The notes under the pieces are model-generated. The model made no database searches. It saw nothing but the letters and a program-made list of their open reading frames with translations, and was not told where the DNA came from. Below, one piece after another: positions 16,478 to 25,629 of a stretch of DNA of 64,000 bases. Both the position numbers and the translations under genes were made by a program. Position 1 is the stretch's first letter, and each line of letters opens with the position of its first letter. The stretch is from JBHJGO01 sp050331715 (GTDB lineage Bacteria > Cyanobacteriota > Cyanobacteriia > Cyanobacteriales > Microcoleaceae): contig JBHJGO010000124.1 of the NCBI GenBank assembly GCA_050331715.1, positions 1 through 64,000 on the forward strand, given 5' to 3'.

Positions 16478-17188
16478 ATGCAATCCGACTCAATGAATCT
16501 TCAGTCCGTTGCGGTTCCTAGTGATTTCCTAGGCAATTCGCTGCGCTCTCCCCGTTCTGAGGTGTCTGACAGCATTTCCCTAGAGGAGAATCAACCGATC
16601 TGGTTCCGAACTCAGCACACAAGCTGTATGGAGATGTATGCCGACCATGATACGGTGGCCGAGTACCTGGGAAACCATCAGGGGTGGTTCCGTCGCTGCG
16701 CTGAACCCATGCAGACCCAGTTGATTGGTGAGAACGCCTACGATTTGCTGATTGGACGATTCGGGGCATTGGGTCACACCGTAGAAGCGAGAATTGGCCT
16801 GGATTTGGTTCCACCGGATGCAGAGGGCCTGTACAAAATTCGAACCGTTCCAGTCCCCGGCTACACTCCTCCAGGCTATGAGGTTGATTTCCAAGCAATC
16901 ATGCGGTTGGTTGAGCTATCTGGGGCAGATGTAGGCTATCGCTTGGGACTCAGATCATCTGAAATTCCGAAGGTCGTGACTGGCGCAGAGTGGACGCTTG
17001 ACCTGAGCGTTGGGATGCAGTTGCCTAAGTTTGTTCGCTCAATGTCTCCCTGTCTAGTCCAGAAGACTGGAGAAGGCTTGTTAAAGAAAATTGTTCAACA
17101 GGTGTCTCGTCGCCTTTCCTATAAGACTCAGTTGGATTTCCACACTACTGAAGGTATTGCTTTTCCAAAAAATAGATATCGTCCCTAG
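16478..17188 (+). CDS. DUF1997 family protein
   Basis: I chose ATG 16478 (MQSDSMNLQS) because AGGAG stands at 16464-16468, nine bases upstream; ATG 16451 and TTG 16421 are also in frame. The product (~236 aa) contains blocks I associate with DUF1997, a plant/cyanobacterial family: FRTQHTSCMEMYADHDTVAE, YLGNHQGWFRRCAEPM, IGLDLVPPDAEGLYKIRTV and a basic C-terminal RSMSPCLVQKTGEGLLKKIV. Likely soluble or thylakoid-peripheral; molecular role unknown. Convergent with the DUF4079 gene across a perfect palindrome. Confidence 0.8.
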   Translation: MQSDSMNLQSVAVPSDFLGNSLRSPRSEVSDSISLEENQPIWFRTQHTSCMEMYADHDTVAEYLGNHQGWFRRCAEPMQTQLIGENAYDLLIGRFGALGHTVEARIGLDLVPPDAEGLYKIRTVPVPGYTPPGYEVDFQAIMRLVELSGADVGYRLGLRSSEIPKVVTGAEWTLDLSVGMQLPKFVRSMSPCLVQKTGEGLLKKIVQQVSRRLSYKTQLDFHTTEGIAFPKNRYRP

Positions 17189-17198
17189 AACTCTTCGA

Positions 17199-17224
17199 TA
17201 GAGACGTTCCGTGGAACGTCTCTA
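17199..17224. repeat. Perfect 12-bp palindrome of the GAGACG…CGTCTC cyanobacterial type
   Basis: TAGAGACGTTCC (17199-17210), two-base loop GT, GGAACGTCTCTA (17213-17224). It is a perfect inverted repeat located between convergent gene ends, 10 bp after a TAG stop. Related TAGAGACGTT…AACGTCTCTA palindromes are, from memory, scattered in many cyanobacterial genomes. It could also act as a bidirectional terminator. Confidence 0.75.
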
Positions 17225-17232
17225 CCCAATAC

Positions 17233-17703
17233 TTACATTTTGCTGATAATTCGTTGCAAAATTTCTAGACCTGTGAAGGCCTGCCAACCAAATAAGCCTA
17301 ACAATGTCACATTGAGGCTGATATGAGTGTATCTGGCCCAATCTGCTCCCTTTTGCATAAATGGAACCAGGGATGCTGAAACTGCAATCATGCCGGTCAT
17401 GCTCAAGCCTGCTAGGAGATGGGGGCCAACGAATAACTTTCCGTTATTGATATAGGTGACTGCCATTCCGCCCAGGGTACCCAACACCATTAGAGCTAGT
17501 ACTGCAGAGCCAATTTTGTGGTGCTTAACGTTGAATTTGCCTTTGATCAGTTCTTTCTTGGTCTCTCCCTCTGCACTGCGAATCCGGCGCACTTGAATTC
17601 CCAGGTAGAGTGCATAGATAGTGAGGGCCAGCAGCACCCACATGAGGGCAGGATGAAAGAAGTTCAGCCAGGGTTTGATCGATTCTGGAATTGGCAAGTC
17701 CAT
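17233..17703 (-). CDS. DUF4079 family membrane protein
   Basis: ATG 17703 is preceded by GGAG with a six-base spacer (coding strand), so it is preferred over the TTG at 17715. The ~156-aa product has four hydrophobic segments: FFHPALMWVLLALTIYALYL, SAVLALMVLGTLGGMAVTY, LLAGLSMTGMIAVSASLVPF and ISLNVTLLGLFGWQAFTGL. Conserved His residues (HPALMW, KHHKIGS, HLLAGL, YTHISLN) are spaced as in cytochrome b561-like haem-binding bundles. Role unknown; widespread in cyanobacteria and plastids. Confidence 0.82.
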   Translation of the reverse strand: MDLPIPESIKPWLNFFHPALMWVLLALTIYALYLGIQVRRIRSAEGETKKELIKGKFNVKHHKIGSAVLALMVLGTLGGMAVTYINNGKLFVGPHLLAGLSMTGMIAVSASLVPFMQKGADWARYTHISLNVTLLGLFGWQAFTGLEILQRIISKM

Positions 17704-17880
17704 TGTGTTCTCCAAATATTAAGGAATTTTACAAAAGTTAGCATAGCAGTTTCAATTTCCTTCTGCATCGGTGAGATAACCTATGGTCTATGACACCCAA
17801 CATTTCGCCTCAAATCGATAGCCAATTTCTTAAATTAAGCTGAAATAACCAGAAAAACTCAAAAAAAGCAGCATCAATAA

Positions 17881-17935
17881 TATAATCAAGTCAATCAACA
17901 CCTTCTAAAGTAAGGGATCAATCAGTTTTAAGGAG
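17881..17935 (+). promoter_or_regulatory. Candidate -10 box and ribosome-binding site for the HU gene
   Basis: A TATAAT hexamer lies at 17881-17886, and AAGGAG at 17930-17935 is eight bases before the ATG. The leader between is AT-rich. No convincing -35 box stands at the expected distance; the -10 assignment is tentative, the RBS firm. Confidence 0.4.
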
Positions 17936-17943
17936 TAACAAGA

Positions 17944-18237
17944 ATGAATAAGCAAGAATTGACTAGAGCAGTTTCAGCAAAAACCGACCTGAATCTGAAG
18001 CAAAGCGATGCGGCAATCACCGCTCTGTGCGAGGCTATCATTGAAGCTGTTGCCAATGGTGACTCCGCCAAAATCCTTGGTTTTGGGACGTTTGAGGCCC
18101 GTGAGCGCAAAGCACGAGAGGGGCGTAATCCTGCCACAGGAGAAACAATTACAATTCCAGCAACCACGGTTCCAGCCTTTAGTGCCGGGAAGCAATTCAG
18201 AGATGCCGTTGCTGAAAGTCGAGAGTCGGCGGCCTAG
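17944..18237 (+). CDS. hup: HU-family nucleoid DNA-binding protein
   Basis: A small basic histone-like protein that bends and compacts DNA as a dimer. The 97-aa product starts MNKQELTRAVSAKTDLNLKQ and has the signature GFGTFEARERKAREGRNPAT (residues ~46-65). The beta-arm proline region IPATTVPAFSAGKQFRDAV completes it. The length is normal. A strong AAGGAG supports the start, and a high-expression gene is expected. It ends in TAG. Single gene with its own leader. Confidence 0.95.
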   Translation: MNKQELTRAVSAKTDLNLKQSDAAITALCEAIIEAVANGDSAKILGFGTFEARERKAREGRNPATGETITIPATTVPAFSAGKQFRDAVAESRESAA

Positions 18238-18307
18238 CTCCTTGGGTTCTGAGTTTTTAAATTCTGAATTCTAAGGCACTGCATTTTGATCTCTAAATCC
18301 TTAGGCT

Positions 18308-18943
18308 ATGATCAGCCTAAGAGATATATTCGCTCGGCTTCTAATCAATCAGAAAAGTTCATTTGATGAGGTGACTAATATGAGTCGGCGAACTGAGGCA
18401 GAAGCAATCATTCGCTCCCATGTCCTGTGGTCAATGGGTGGGGGCTTGATTCCTATACCCATTGCAGATTTCGCAGCCGTAACAGCAATTCAGCTAGAAA
18501 TGCTGCAGCAACTAGCACGGCTGTATGGCGTTGAATACTCCCAAAGCACGGGTAAGGCATTTGTATCGGCCCTGACTGGAACGACACTGGCGCGGCTGGG
18601 TGCAAGTTTTCTCAAAGCGATTCCAGGTGTTGGAACCGTTGTGGGTGGAGCTTCTATGGCTCTGACCTCAGGCGCATCTACCTATGCCATTGGACAGGTT
18701 GCGATCAGTCACTTCTCCAATTCAGGAGATCTCAGCAACTTCGTTGAAGAGCAGGTAAAGCGGGCCTACGATGTAGCCTTTGAGCAGGGAAAGTCCTACG
18801 TCTCTGATCTAGAAGACAAAGATGAGCAAGGGGCTGAAGATATTTACCAAGCTCTAGAAAAGCTGGGCCGATTAAAAGAACAAGGAATACTGACGGAAGA
18901 AGAATTTCAAACTAAGAAGCAGGAGTTACTGGAACGTATTTAG
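18308..18943 (+). CDS. DUF697 (YcjF-like) protein with C-terminal SHOCT domain
   Basis: The 211-aa product has a central DUF697-like membrane-associated region. It includes RSHVLWSMGGGLIPIPIADF, AVTAIQLEMLQQLARLYGV, and Gly-rich helices ARLGASFLKAIPGVGTVVGG and ASMALTSGASTYAIGQ. The last ~28 residues, LGRLKEQGILTEEEFQTKKQ ELLERI, match the short SHOCT oligomerisation motif. DUF697 domains often sit beside dynamin-like or Era-like GTPases, but none is here. ATG 18308 or ATG 18380 (MSRRTEAEAI) could be the start. Confidence 0.82.
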   Translation: MISLRDIFARLLINQKSSFDEVTNMSRRTEAEAIIRSHVLWSMGGGLIPIPIADFAAVTAIQLEMLQQLARLYGVEYSQSTGKAFVSALTGTTLARLGASFLKAIPGVGTVVGGASMALTSGASTYAIGQVAISHFSNSGDLSNFVEEQVKRAYDVAFEQGKSYVSDLEDKDEQGAEDIYQALEKLGRLKEQGILTEEEFQTKKQELLERI

Positions 18944-19009
18944 GGTTGATTGCGGTTGAATTTGAGTTCAAATCAATTTTTCAAACGCTCAGCAACGGCA
19001 ATAACGTCA

Positions 19010-19027
19010 TTCCCGCTCAGGCGGGGA
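19010..19027. repeat. GC-rich hairpin between DUF697 and ftsH genes
   Basis: TTCCCGC, loop TCAG, GCGGGGA, with one G-T pair. It resembles the hairpin at 14700-14717. It lies between convergent genes and could terminate either transcript, but there is no T-tract. Confidence 0.5.
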
Positions 19028-19077
19028 GCCAGATAACCGGCCCCCATTACCTGGGAAAATCGTTTCAAGAAATTGCC

Positions 19078-21003
19078 TTAGTAGCCCGTAGCCACTAACT
19101 GTTTTTCCGGCAATGCTGTGTATTCAGACACAATCTCGCGGAATTCCTCTCCATCGATAGTTTCCTTTTCCAGCAGACTATCCACCAAATAATCCACCAA
19201 GATTCGATGATCTCGGATGATCTGGCGAGCGCGTTCGTAACAGGCTTGCGAGATCTCCCGCACCTTGTGATCAATCCGAACCGCCACTTCCTCAGAATAT
19301 TCGGCGGATTGGTTTACCCAACCTCGACCGAGAAAAACCTCACTGTTGGGCGATTCTAGCGCTAGCGGCCCCAGATCAGACATGCCATAGCGAGTCACCA
19401 TCTCGCGGGCCAGATTGGTCACTCGTTGAATGTCATTGCTGGCTCCAATCGTCACCTCAGAGTCTCCAAAGATTTCAATTTCTGCGGCTCGTCCTCCCAG
19501 TGCGATGGTGATCTGATCGGTTAACCACGCCTTAGTATACAGACCACTGTCCACCATTTCTTCGTTGAACATTTGCTGGGCAAAACCACCCACACCACCA
19601 GACCGAGGAATAATTGTCACTTTATTCAACGGATCGGAATTTTTCAGTAGCGTCATCAGTAAGGCATGACCGACTTCATGATAGGCAATTAATCGCTTTT
19701 TCTTACTGTCTAACAGCGGAGTTAAAGCCAAACCAATGGTAATCCGATCTACTGCATCATCAATTTCCAGTGGGGTAATCGCTTCTTTGCGACGACGGGC
19801 TGTGAGAATGGCCGCTTCGTTGAGTAAATTGGCTAAGTCTGCCCCTGAGAAGCCAGGAGTCCGACGAGCGATCGCCTCTAGAGAAACTTCGTCAGATAAC
19901 TTCTTATTGCGGGCATGAACCTGAAGAATTCCCAAGCGACCATTGTAGCTTGGTAGATCAACAATCACCTGACGATCAAATCGACCGGGGCGTAACAGAG
20001 CCGCATCTAGAACATCCGGACGGTTGGTTGCTGCAATGATAATAACGCCGCTATTACCCTCGAATCCATCCATTTCTGTCAAGAGCTGGTTCAGGGTTTG
20101 TTCCCGTTCGTCGTTTCCGCCACCAATTCCTGCACCCCGTTGCCGACCCACCGCATCAATCTCATCGATAAACACTAAACAGGGAGAATTTTCCTTAGCT
20201 TTGCGGAACAAATCCCGGACTCGCGAGGCTCCAACCCCTACAAACATTTCCACAAATTCCGAACCGGAAATGCTGAAGAAGGGAACACCCGCCTCACCTG
20301 CGATGGCCTTGGCCAGTAATGTTTTTCCGGTTCCCGGCGGCCCAATTAACAGTACTCCACGCGGAATCTTGGCCCCAATCGCTGTGAAGCGCTCAGGTTG
20401 TTTGAGGAACGTTACCACTTCCTGAAGTTCTTCCTTGGCCTCTTGAATACCTGCCACATCATCAAACATGACCCCCGTTTTAGCTTCCATCTGAAAGCGA
20501 GCCTTGGATTTACCAAAATTCAAAGCATTGCCAGACGCCTGGGTAGACCGCCGCAGAATCATTAACAGGAATGCCAAAACGAAGAAGATCACCAGCAGGT
20601 TAATGATCAAGCCCATCGCCGCGCTGTTATCAGCGGAAGGCTTCACCTCATAGTCAACATTCTGCTCTCGAATTGCATCAAGTAATTCAGGATTTGTTTC
20701 GAGTAAATCAACCTGATAGGTGGTTTCTTCGCCGTTGTCTCCAGAATCTTTCAGCCAGACCTCAGCGGTTTGTTGGGCTGGATCTTCTTCAATGCGGGTA
20801 ACATTACCGTCGTTAACCTCATCCAAAAGCTGGGTATAACTGAGGGTATCCTCCGCAAAACTAGGCGTGGCGAAGAGTAATCCTTGAGACAATACCCACC
20901 CGCCCAAGATCCGCCAGAGTTTGATCTGTTTCCCAGTAGAGCTAGATCCATTAGCCTTGGCATAACGATCTTTCTCCCGTGGAAGTCTCCAGGATTCCTT
21001 CAT
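19078..21003 (-). CDS. ftsH: ATP-dependent zinc metalloprotease FtsH
   Basis: A membrane AAA+ protease that degrades damaged membrane proteins, in cyanobacteria notably photosystem II D1. The 641-aa protein has an N-terminal span (~residues 29-47, LWRILGGWVLSQGLLFATP), a lumenal/periplasmic domain, and a second span (~129-150, AMGLIINLLVIFFVLAFLLM). The AAA module follows: Walker A IGPPGTGKTLLAKA near residue 220, then Walker B VFIDEIDAVGRQRGAG. The zinc site HEVGH is at His442-Glu443-His446. The sequence is full length. The basic N-terminal extension of ~28 residues resembles FtsH3/FtsH1-type paralogues, but paralogue identity is uncertain. Confidence 0.95.
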   Translation of the reverse strand: MKESWRLPREKDRYAKANGSSSTGKQIKLWRILGGWVLSQGLLFATPSFAEDTLSYTQLLDEVNDGNVTRIEEDPAQQTAEVWLKDSGDNGEETTYQVDLLETNPELLDAIREQNVDYEVKPSADNSAAMGLIINLLVIFFVLAFLLMILRRSTQASGNALNFGKSKARFQMEAKTGVMFDDVAGIQEAKEELQEVVTFLKQPERFTAIGAKIPRGVLLIGPPGTGKTLLAKAIAGEAGVPFFSISGSEFVEMFVGVGASRVRDLFRKAKENSPCLVFIDEIDAVGRQRGAGIGGGNDEREQTLNQLLTEMDGFEGNSGVIIIAATNRPDVLDAALLRPGRFDRQVIVDLPSYNGRLGILQVHARNKKLSDEVSLEAIARRTPGFSGADLANLLNEAAILTARRRKEAITPLEIDDAVDRITIGLALTPLLDSKKKRLIAYHEVGHALLMTLLKNSDPLNKVTIIPRSGGVGGFAQQMFNEEMVDSGLYTKAWLTDQITIALGGRAAEIEIFGDSEVTIGASNDIQRVTNLAREMVTRYGMSDLGPLALESPNSEVFLGRGWVNQSAEYSEEVAVRIDHKVREISQACYERARQIIRDHRILVDYLVDSLLEKETIDGEEFREIVSEYTALPEKQLVATGY

Positions 21004-21092
21004 AGTGTTCGCCTTTTCTGTTCTCGTAGCTGTTATCTGTTAATGTCTTCTAGTTTAACGCGCATCTCCCGACCTGCTGGATTCTTGAGGGA

Positions 21093-22568
21093 CTATGCCT
21101 CAATCCAGACTGAAACGGAGCCGCCATTACAGCGAAATTCTCCCCAGCCCCACTCGTTGGTGTAGATCGGGGTCTTGATATGTTCCGTCAAGTCAATGAA
21201 CTTGGTATCCGGCTTGCCCACCTCCATCCACTTGTGTCCTGACGGGCCATCGCTGAGAATAACGGCCATGGCCTTGGGATGTTCAGCGTCACCTAGCCGC
21301 GTCCAGCCAATGGTATTGAAATGGTCAAAGTAATCATACTGAGGGCCATAGGCATATTGGTGACGAGCATAGAGAAATTTGTCAATAATCCAGCGGTGGG
21401 AGACCAGATGGATGGGATAGCGATTGCCGTCTCGACCATAGTCTTCATAATCCGCTCCATAGTAGTCGGAATAGAACACACAGGGATAACCTTCAGCCCT
21501 CAGTAGAATAATGGCGTAGGCCAGAGGCTTAAACCAGGGTTCCACTGGAGATTCAAGTGCTTGCAAGGGTTGAGAATCATGGTTGTCAACGAACGTAACG
21601 GATTGCCATGGACGCTGCTGCATCAAAGTTCCATTCAGGATAAACCGCATATCGTAATTGCCCCCAGCCTTGCTGGCATAGTAAAAGTTGTAATGCAGCG
21701 GTACATCGAAGACGGACATGCGATCACCCAAGGCATTCAGATACCAATGCAGCACATTAACATTCGGATACCAGTACTCCCCGACCGCAAATAGATCTTT
21801 CCCCGCGTATTTTTCAGCCGCATCCAGCCAGATAGGAAAGAACCAGGTAGAAATATGCTTAATCGCATCCAGTCGAAAGCCATCAATCCCTATGTTGTCC
21901 AGATACCATTTCACCCAACGAATCGTTTCTTCCTGAACTTCAGGATTTTGTAGGTCGGTATCACAGCCCATCAAGTAGTCAAAGTTACCCTTTGCCAGGG
22001 CCACATAGTCATCAAATTGTTTTCCCTCAAGCAGATAAATGGTACTCAGCTCTCTCGTGTAGTCGTCCCAATCCACCGCATCGAAGTGCCACCAATGCCA
22101 TTGAAAGTCAGAATATTTGCCCTGACGACCAGGAAAGGTGAAGTGGGTATAGGCTTTGATATCCCGCATATGTCCTTTGGGATGAACCCGGTCATCCTGG
22201 GAATAGGGAGTTGCCTGAACAATCTCTGTATTGTCACCCCCCATGCGATGGTTCAGCACGATATCTGCATAGACCTGAATATTTGCAGCTTGTAACGCCT
22301 TTACCGCAGAGAGATATTGATCCTTTGTGCCATATTTGGTGCGAACTGTTCCACGCTGATCAAATTCTCCCAGGTCATACATATCATAGACACCATAGCC
22401 GACATCGTTTGAACCGCTCAGGCCTTTGTAAGCTGGAGGGAGCCACATGGCGGTGAAGCCTGCATCGGCTAATTCCTGGGCGCGCTGGCCCACTTGATTC
22501 CACAGGTTGCCATCGTTGGGGATGTACCAGTGGAAGTACTGCATCATGACGCCATTAACGTAGGCCAT
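21093..22568 (-). CDS. amyA: Cytoplasmic alpha-amylase, GH13 family
   Basis: Hydrolyses alpha-1,4 glucans, probably taking part in glycogen turnover. The 491-aa protein has no signal peptide and starts MAYVNGVMMQYFHWYIPNDG, as in AmyA-type GH13_5 enzymes. Conserved regions are VYADIVLNHRMGGD (region I), IDGFRLDAIKHIS with the nucleophile Asp234 (region II), AVGEYWYPN with the acid/base Glu (region III), and VTFVDNHDSQP with the transition-state Asp (region IV). The length equals the bacterial intracellular form. Monocistronic, facing ftsH in the same direction with a 90-bp gap, though the upstream leader is long. Confidence 0.93.
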   Translation of the reverse strand: MAYVNGVMMQYFHWYIPNDGNLWNQVGQRAQELADAGFTAMWLPPAYKGLSGSNDVGYGVYDMYDLGEFDQRGTVRTKYGTKDQYLSAVKALQAANIQVYADIVLNHRMGGDNTEIVQATPYSQDDRVHPKGHMRDIKAYTHFTFPGRQGKYSDFQWHWWHFDAVDWDDYTRELSTIYLLEGKQFDDYVALAKGNFDYLMGCDTDLQNPEVQEETIRWVKWYLDNIGIDGFRLDAIKHISTWFFPIWLDAAEKYAGKDLFAVGEYWYPNVNVLHWYLNALGDRMSVFDVPLHYNFYYASKAGGNYDMRFILNGTLMQQRPWQSVTFVDNHDSQPLQALESPVEPWFKPLAYAIILLRAEGYPCVFYSDYYGADYEDYGRDGNRYPIHLVSHRWIIDKFLYARHQYAYGPQYDYFDHFNTIGWTRLGDAEHPKAMAVILSDGPSGHKWMEVGKPDTKFIDLTEHIKTPIYTNEWGWGEFRCNGGSVSVWIEA

Positions 22569-22867
22569 TACAAACTCCTCAATCTCAGTGATGGGTTTCC
22601 GCTGAAGGCGGGACAGGTTTAACGGACTCAGGTTGATGATCCTAATGAAGAGAGTACACCAACCTTAGCCGATTTGATGGGAGAGTTGGTTACTCCAACG
22701 TTCACCACTCCGTCCACAATTGCTCCCTACTGATAGAGAAAAGTGCAGAAAAATAGCAATTTCCAATCGCGCGAGGTATGAATTTGAAAGGTAGCGGCGC
22801 AGTGTGTTGCCACCTCTCATACTTCAGCAGCGTTAGAAATGCTGTAAATAAGCTATAAATAAACTGA

Positions 22868-22892
22868 GAGCCTGGTAGTCGTTACCAGGCTC
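22868..22892. repeat. Perfect 10-bp stem-loop
   Basis: GAGCCTGGTA (22868-22877), loop GTCGT, TACCAGGCTC (22883-22892). No T-run follows on either strand, so it is not a standard intrinsic terminator. It could be part of a small RNA or a protein site; it stands in a long gene-free stretch. Confidence 0.6.
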
Positions 22893-23175
22893 CTAGAATT
22901 GAACATTAATGCTGAATCGAATCAAGCAGATTTTTAGACTATTGAATCGTTGAAACTTGGAAAAACGGAAAAATTCAAACAATGACAAAGAAATTACTTA
23001 GGGTTGACAACAACAACATCTTTAAAAATTAAGACAACTTGACTCAAATAATCTACTAGACCAATAGTACTAGATCAATCAATTCGGTCAACTTATCAGA
23101 AAACCGACTAACTCCATCGACTCAGGCTTCCTTCTAGCAACGTATCTTTAGTTTCATCATGAGCTTCTACACTTT

Positions 23176-23187
23176 GGGTGTACACCC
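23176..23187. promoter_or_regulatory. 12-bp perfect palindrome GGGTGTACACCC
   Basis: The self-complementary site GGGTGTACACCC could be an operator for a dimeric regulator. No gene starts close by (the nearest is ~190 bp away), so the target is unknown. Confidence 0.3.
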
Positions 23188-23366
23188 TAGGAATTAGTGC
23201 CCTGATGCTTGACTACCTCTAAACTATTATTGCCCTTTTAATGTTAGTTCGTATCTGATGAACGAAAGATGTAGTTGGGACTAAAGCAGGAGGACATAAG
23301 CTTTAATCGGATAGTTTTACTCGGTTCGTAGAGGGAACCTCATATGTCCTTATTTCTAAAGTTAGC

Positions 23367-23480
23367 ATGATTTTGAAAAAAAGAGCAGCCTATCGCCAAA
23401 TCGTGACAGAGGTTAATGGATTGAAATATTTTGCAAAATACAGCGTTTCCGACGCTGCTGGAGTAGAGATTGAATCATAA
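23367..23480 (+). CDS. Possible small ORF (37 aa)
   Basis: ATG 23367 opens a frame starting MILKKRAAYRQIVTEVNG and ending AAGVEIES before TAA. Residue content looks protein-like (KYFAKYSVSDAAG), but there is no ribosome-binding site and I know no homologue. It may be chance. Confidence 0.2.
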   Translation: MILKKRAAYRQIVTEVNGLKYFAKYSVSDAAGVEIES

Positions 23481-23498
23481 TGTCATCAACCATGGAGT

Positions 23499-24929
23499 CT
23501 AGTAATCAGAGTTTGTAGCCTGTCTCAGATGGCGTTCGTACCAAAGCCCTGCCAGGATCACGCCAACCCCACATAGGACAAACACCAACGCTTTAAACAT
23601 CAACTCGGTGTTATATTCAACAGTTCGGCTGAGGATTTGGAGAACTAACAACACCATTCCCCCCCAAAAGGCTCCCCGTCGTCCCTCGGCCAATCCAATC
23701 CGAATTAAACCTGCGGCCAGGAGGAAGAGCTGAAGGTTAAAAATAAACGTTGCGAGTGTTGTAATGGGACTCACTTCCAAATGCCAAAAACCGACAACTG
23801 CTGTGACGATGAGTAAACCCGCAACCACCGTAGTTACAGTGTCGAAGCCCCAACCTCGATTTCGGACAGGGCTCGGCTTGGCCAACTGAAACCATTCCCA
23901 GGCTGTCAATCCTGCAAAGATCAATACATCAACCAGCAGCCATCGACTCAGCGAGATTGAATCCTCGGAGCTGACTCCAGACCAGACTATCCAAATTCCC
24001 TGAAAAGAACCTACAAAAAAGACTAAACTTAATCCCCAAATGGCCAGGCTCCGAGCGACAGACCGAAATCGCTGCGTTGTTACACCAGGCAATAGGCGGT
24101 CATCGTATCCCCACAGCAAAGCAGGCGGCAACGTTAACCACACCATGACCCATAGTCCCAAATTCCACGCTTCCAACCTGACACTGTTGGCTTCCAGGCC
24201 AGAAACCAAAAGAATGACACTGAGAATAAAAACAACCTGAGATTCACACCAGTAGGCCAGCGGAACGAACACAGCCCCACTAAGCAATGCCATATGTTCA
24301 ATCACGAAGTCCAGCCCTAATCCGGAGCCTTGACGACCTAAAAAAACGCCGGGAATTCCTCGATAGTACCCCCAACCAATCAATAGCACCGCAATGACGC
24401 TCAAAGATCGCAATCGCAACCCGTAGGCCATTGCCAAAACACCACCCCCCCAAACCAGGAACAGCTCATAGGCATCTCCACTGGAATGAAACATTTGGGA
24501 CATAAGGGCCAGACAAGCCCCAAGGCTCAAAGCCCCAAAAATCAGCAACCCTTCACCTAAGCGCTGGTTCCGTCCACTGATTGAATTTCTGAGCGTAGTA
24601 CCTGAGTTCTTGACATTGGGGGAGCCGGAGCGCCAAAGATAGAACCCCAGAACATTAACAATTACGAACAAACCCAGGAGTAGAACAATTTTCAACTCCT
24701 GCGACCACCGTTGCCAATTCTCTGCTACAAAAGTGATGATCCCCAATCCTAAGAGAACGCCACCCAGCCCAATTAACAGCATGACAAATCGATTACTCGC
24801 CGCTGACTCAATCGATTCAAATTGATAGCGCTGGGCTAACCGCTGATAAATCCCCTCATCAATCAAACCCTCAGCTTGCCAGAGTTGGGCTTCTTGGTGC
24901 AGTTGACGCCGAAACTATTCAGAGGTCAT
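23499..24929 (-). pseudogene. DUF2157 membrane protein with TAG at codon 5
   Basis: An ATG at 24929 opens MTSE, then TAG (24915-24917), then FRRQLHQEAQLWQAEGLIDE in unbroken frame into the long open frame below. This N-terminal block is the typical start of cyanobacterial DUF2157 proteins, so the stop interrupts the real gene. An alternative start at TTG 24866 (LIDEGIYQRL) would remove ~21 residues. The rest is a polytopic membrane protein with about twelve hydrophobic helices, for example FVMLLIGLGGVLLGLGIITF and KIVLLLGLFVIVNVLGFYLW. The function of the family is unknown. It is followed by nothing in the same operon downstream, and preceded by the DivIVA-like gene. Confidence 0.8.
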
Positions 24930-24974
24930 TTTCAGAAGTTATCCTGCTAGCCAGGATCGTCAGAAACAATGTCC

Positions 24975-25622
24975 CTAGACCATCTCATTGCTCCGCAGAT
25001 GTTCGCGACCATTCCGATTCACCCGCAGCATCTCATTCAACTGTAGCTCAATGTTGTCTAGCACATGGTCAGCGTAGTCGTCTGCCCCATTTTGAATCTC
25101 CTGACATTCTGCCAGAGTATGGGAGCGCATCTCATCAATTTCTTGCTGTGCCTGATAACGAACCTGATCAATTTCAGATAAGGTCTGCTGTTGCAGCGAT
25201 TCACAATCAACTTGAACCTGCTGGCGAATTTGATTGGCTTCTGCCTGGGCCTGTTGAATAATCCCCAGCTCATTCAGGATCTGAGTCGCTCGATGTTCCG
25301 CCGCTTCCAAAATTTCTTGGGCGTATTCCTCAGCCTCTTGAAGAATTTCGTCCTTGTGCCGCACGATGATATCTGCTTCCTGAAAAGCACTTGGCAGATT
25401 CAGCCGGATGAGATCCAACTGATCGAGCATTTGTTCTTCGTCGATCAATGTACGACGAGTCAGTGGAATTCGGGGACTATCTAGGATCATCTCTTCCAGA
25501 CGATTGAGTTCTCGCTGAACATCAACGCCGGGTGAGCCACTAATCGGTGTCGGTTCACTCTCTAGGGGCTGTCCACTAATGGCTTCGGGTTCGACTTGGG
25601 GGATTGGTTCTTGGCGTAGCAT
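24975..25622 (-). CDS. DivIVA-like coiled-coil cell-division protein (Cdv3 type)
   Basis: The ~215-aa product starts MLRQEPIPQVEPEAISGQPL (ATG 25622; an upstream in-frame extension reaches 25682). After a disordered ~50 residues, LNRLEEMILDSPRIPLTRRT and LIDEEQMLDQLDLIRLNLPS precede a long coiled coil. The coil has repeated EEYAQEILEAAEHRATQIL and IRQQVQVDCESL segments. The pattern matches cyanobacterial DivIVA/Cdv3 proteins, which in this phylum are commonly next to coaD as here. The role is in septum placement, probably with the MinCDE system at 36-38 kb. A decayed coaD piece lies directly upstream, so the native promoter may have been displaced. Confidence 0.75.
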   Translation of the reverse strand: MLRQEPIPQVEPEAISGQPLESEPTPISGSPGVDVQRELNRLEEMILDSPRIPLTRRTLIDEEQMLDQLDLIRLNLPSAFQEADIIVRHKDEILQEAEEYAQEILEAAEHRATQILNELGIIQQAQAEANQIRQQVQVDCESLQQQTLSEIDQVRYQAQQEIDEMRSHTLAECQEIQNGADDYADHVLDNIELQLNEMLRVNRNGREHLRSNEMV

Positions 25623-25629
25623 ATATCTC

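Larger units (their letters stand above)
22569..23498. other. 930-bp intergenic region without a clear gene
   Basis: AT-rich with stops in all frames. It contains a perfect 10-bp hairpin at 22868-22892, a 12-bp palindrome at 23176-23187 and a possible 37-codon frame at 23367-23480. Its left end is the amyA upstream region, with a CCGC…GCGG hairpin near 22605. No tRNA-like cloverleaf or known riboswitch is apparent. Room exists for a small RNA, but nothing shows it directly. Confidence 0.5.
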
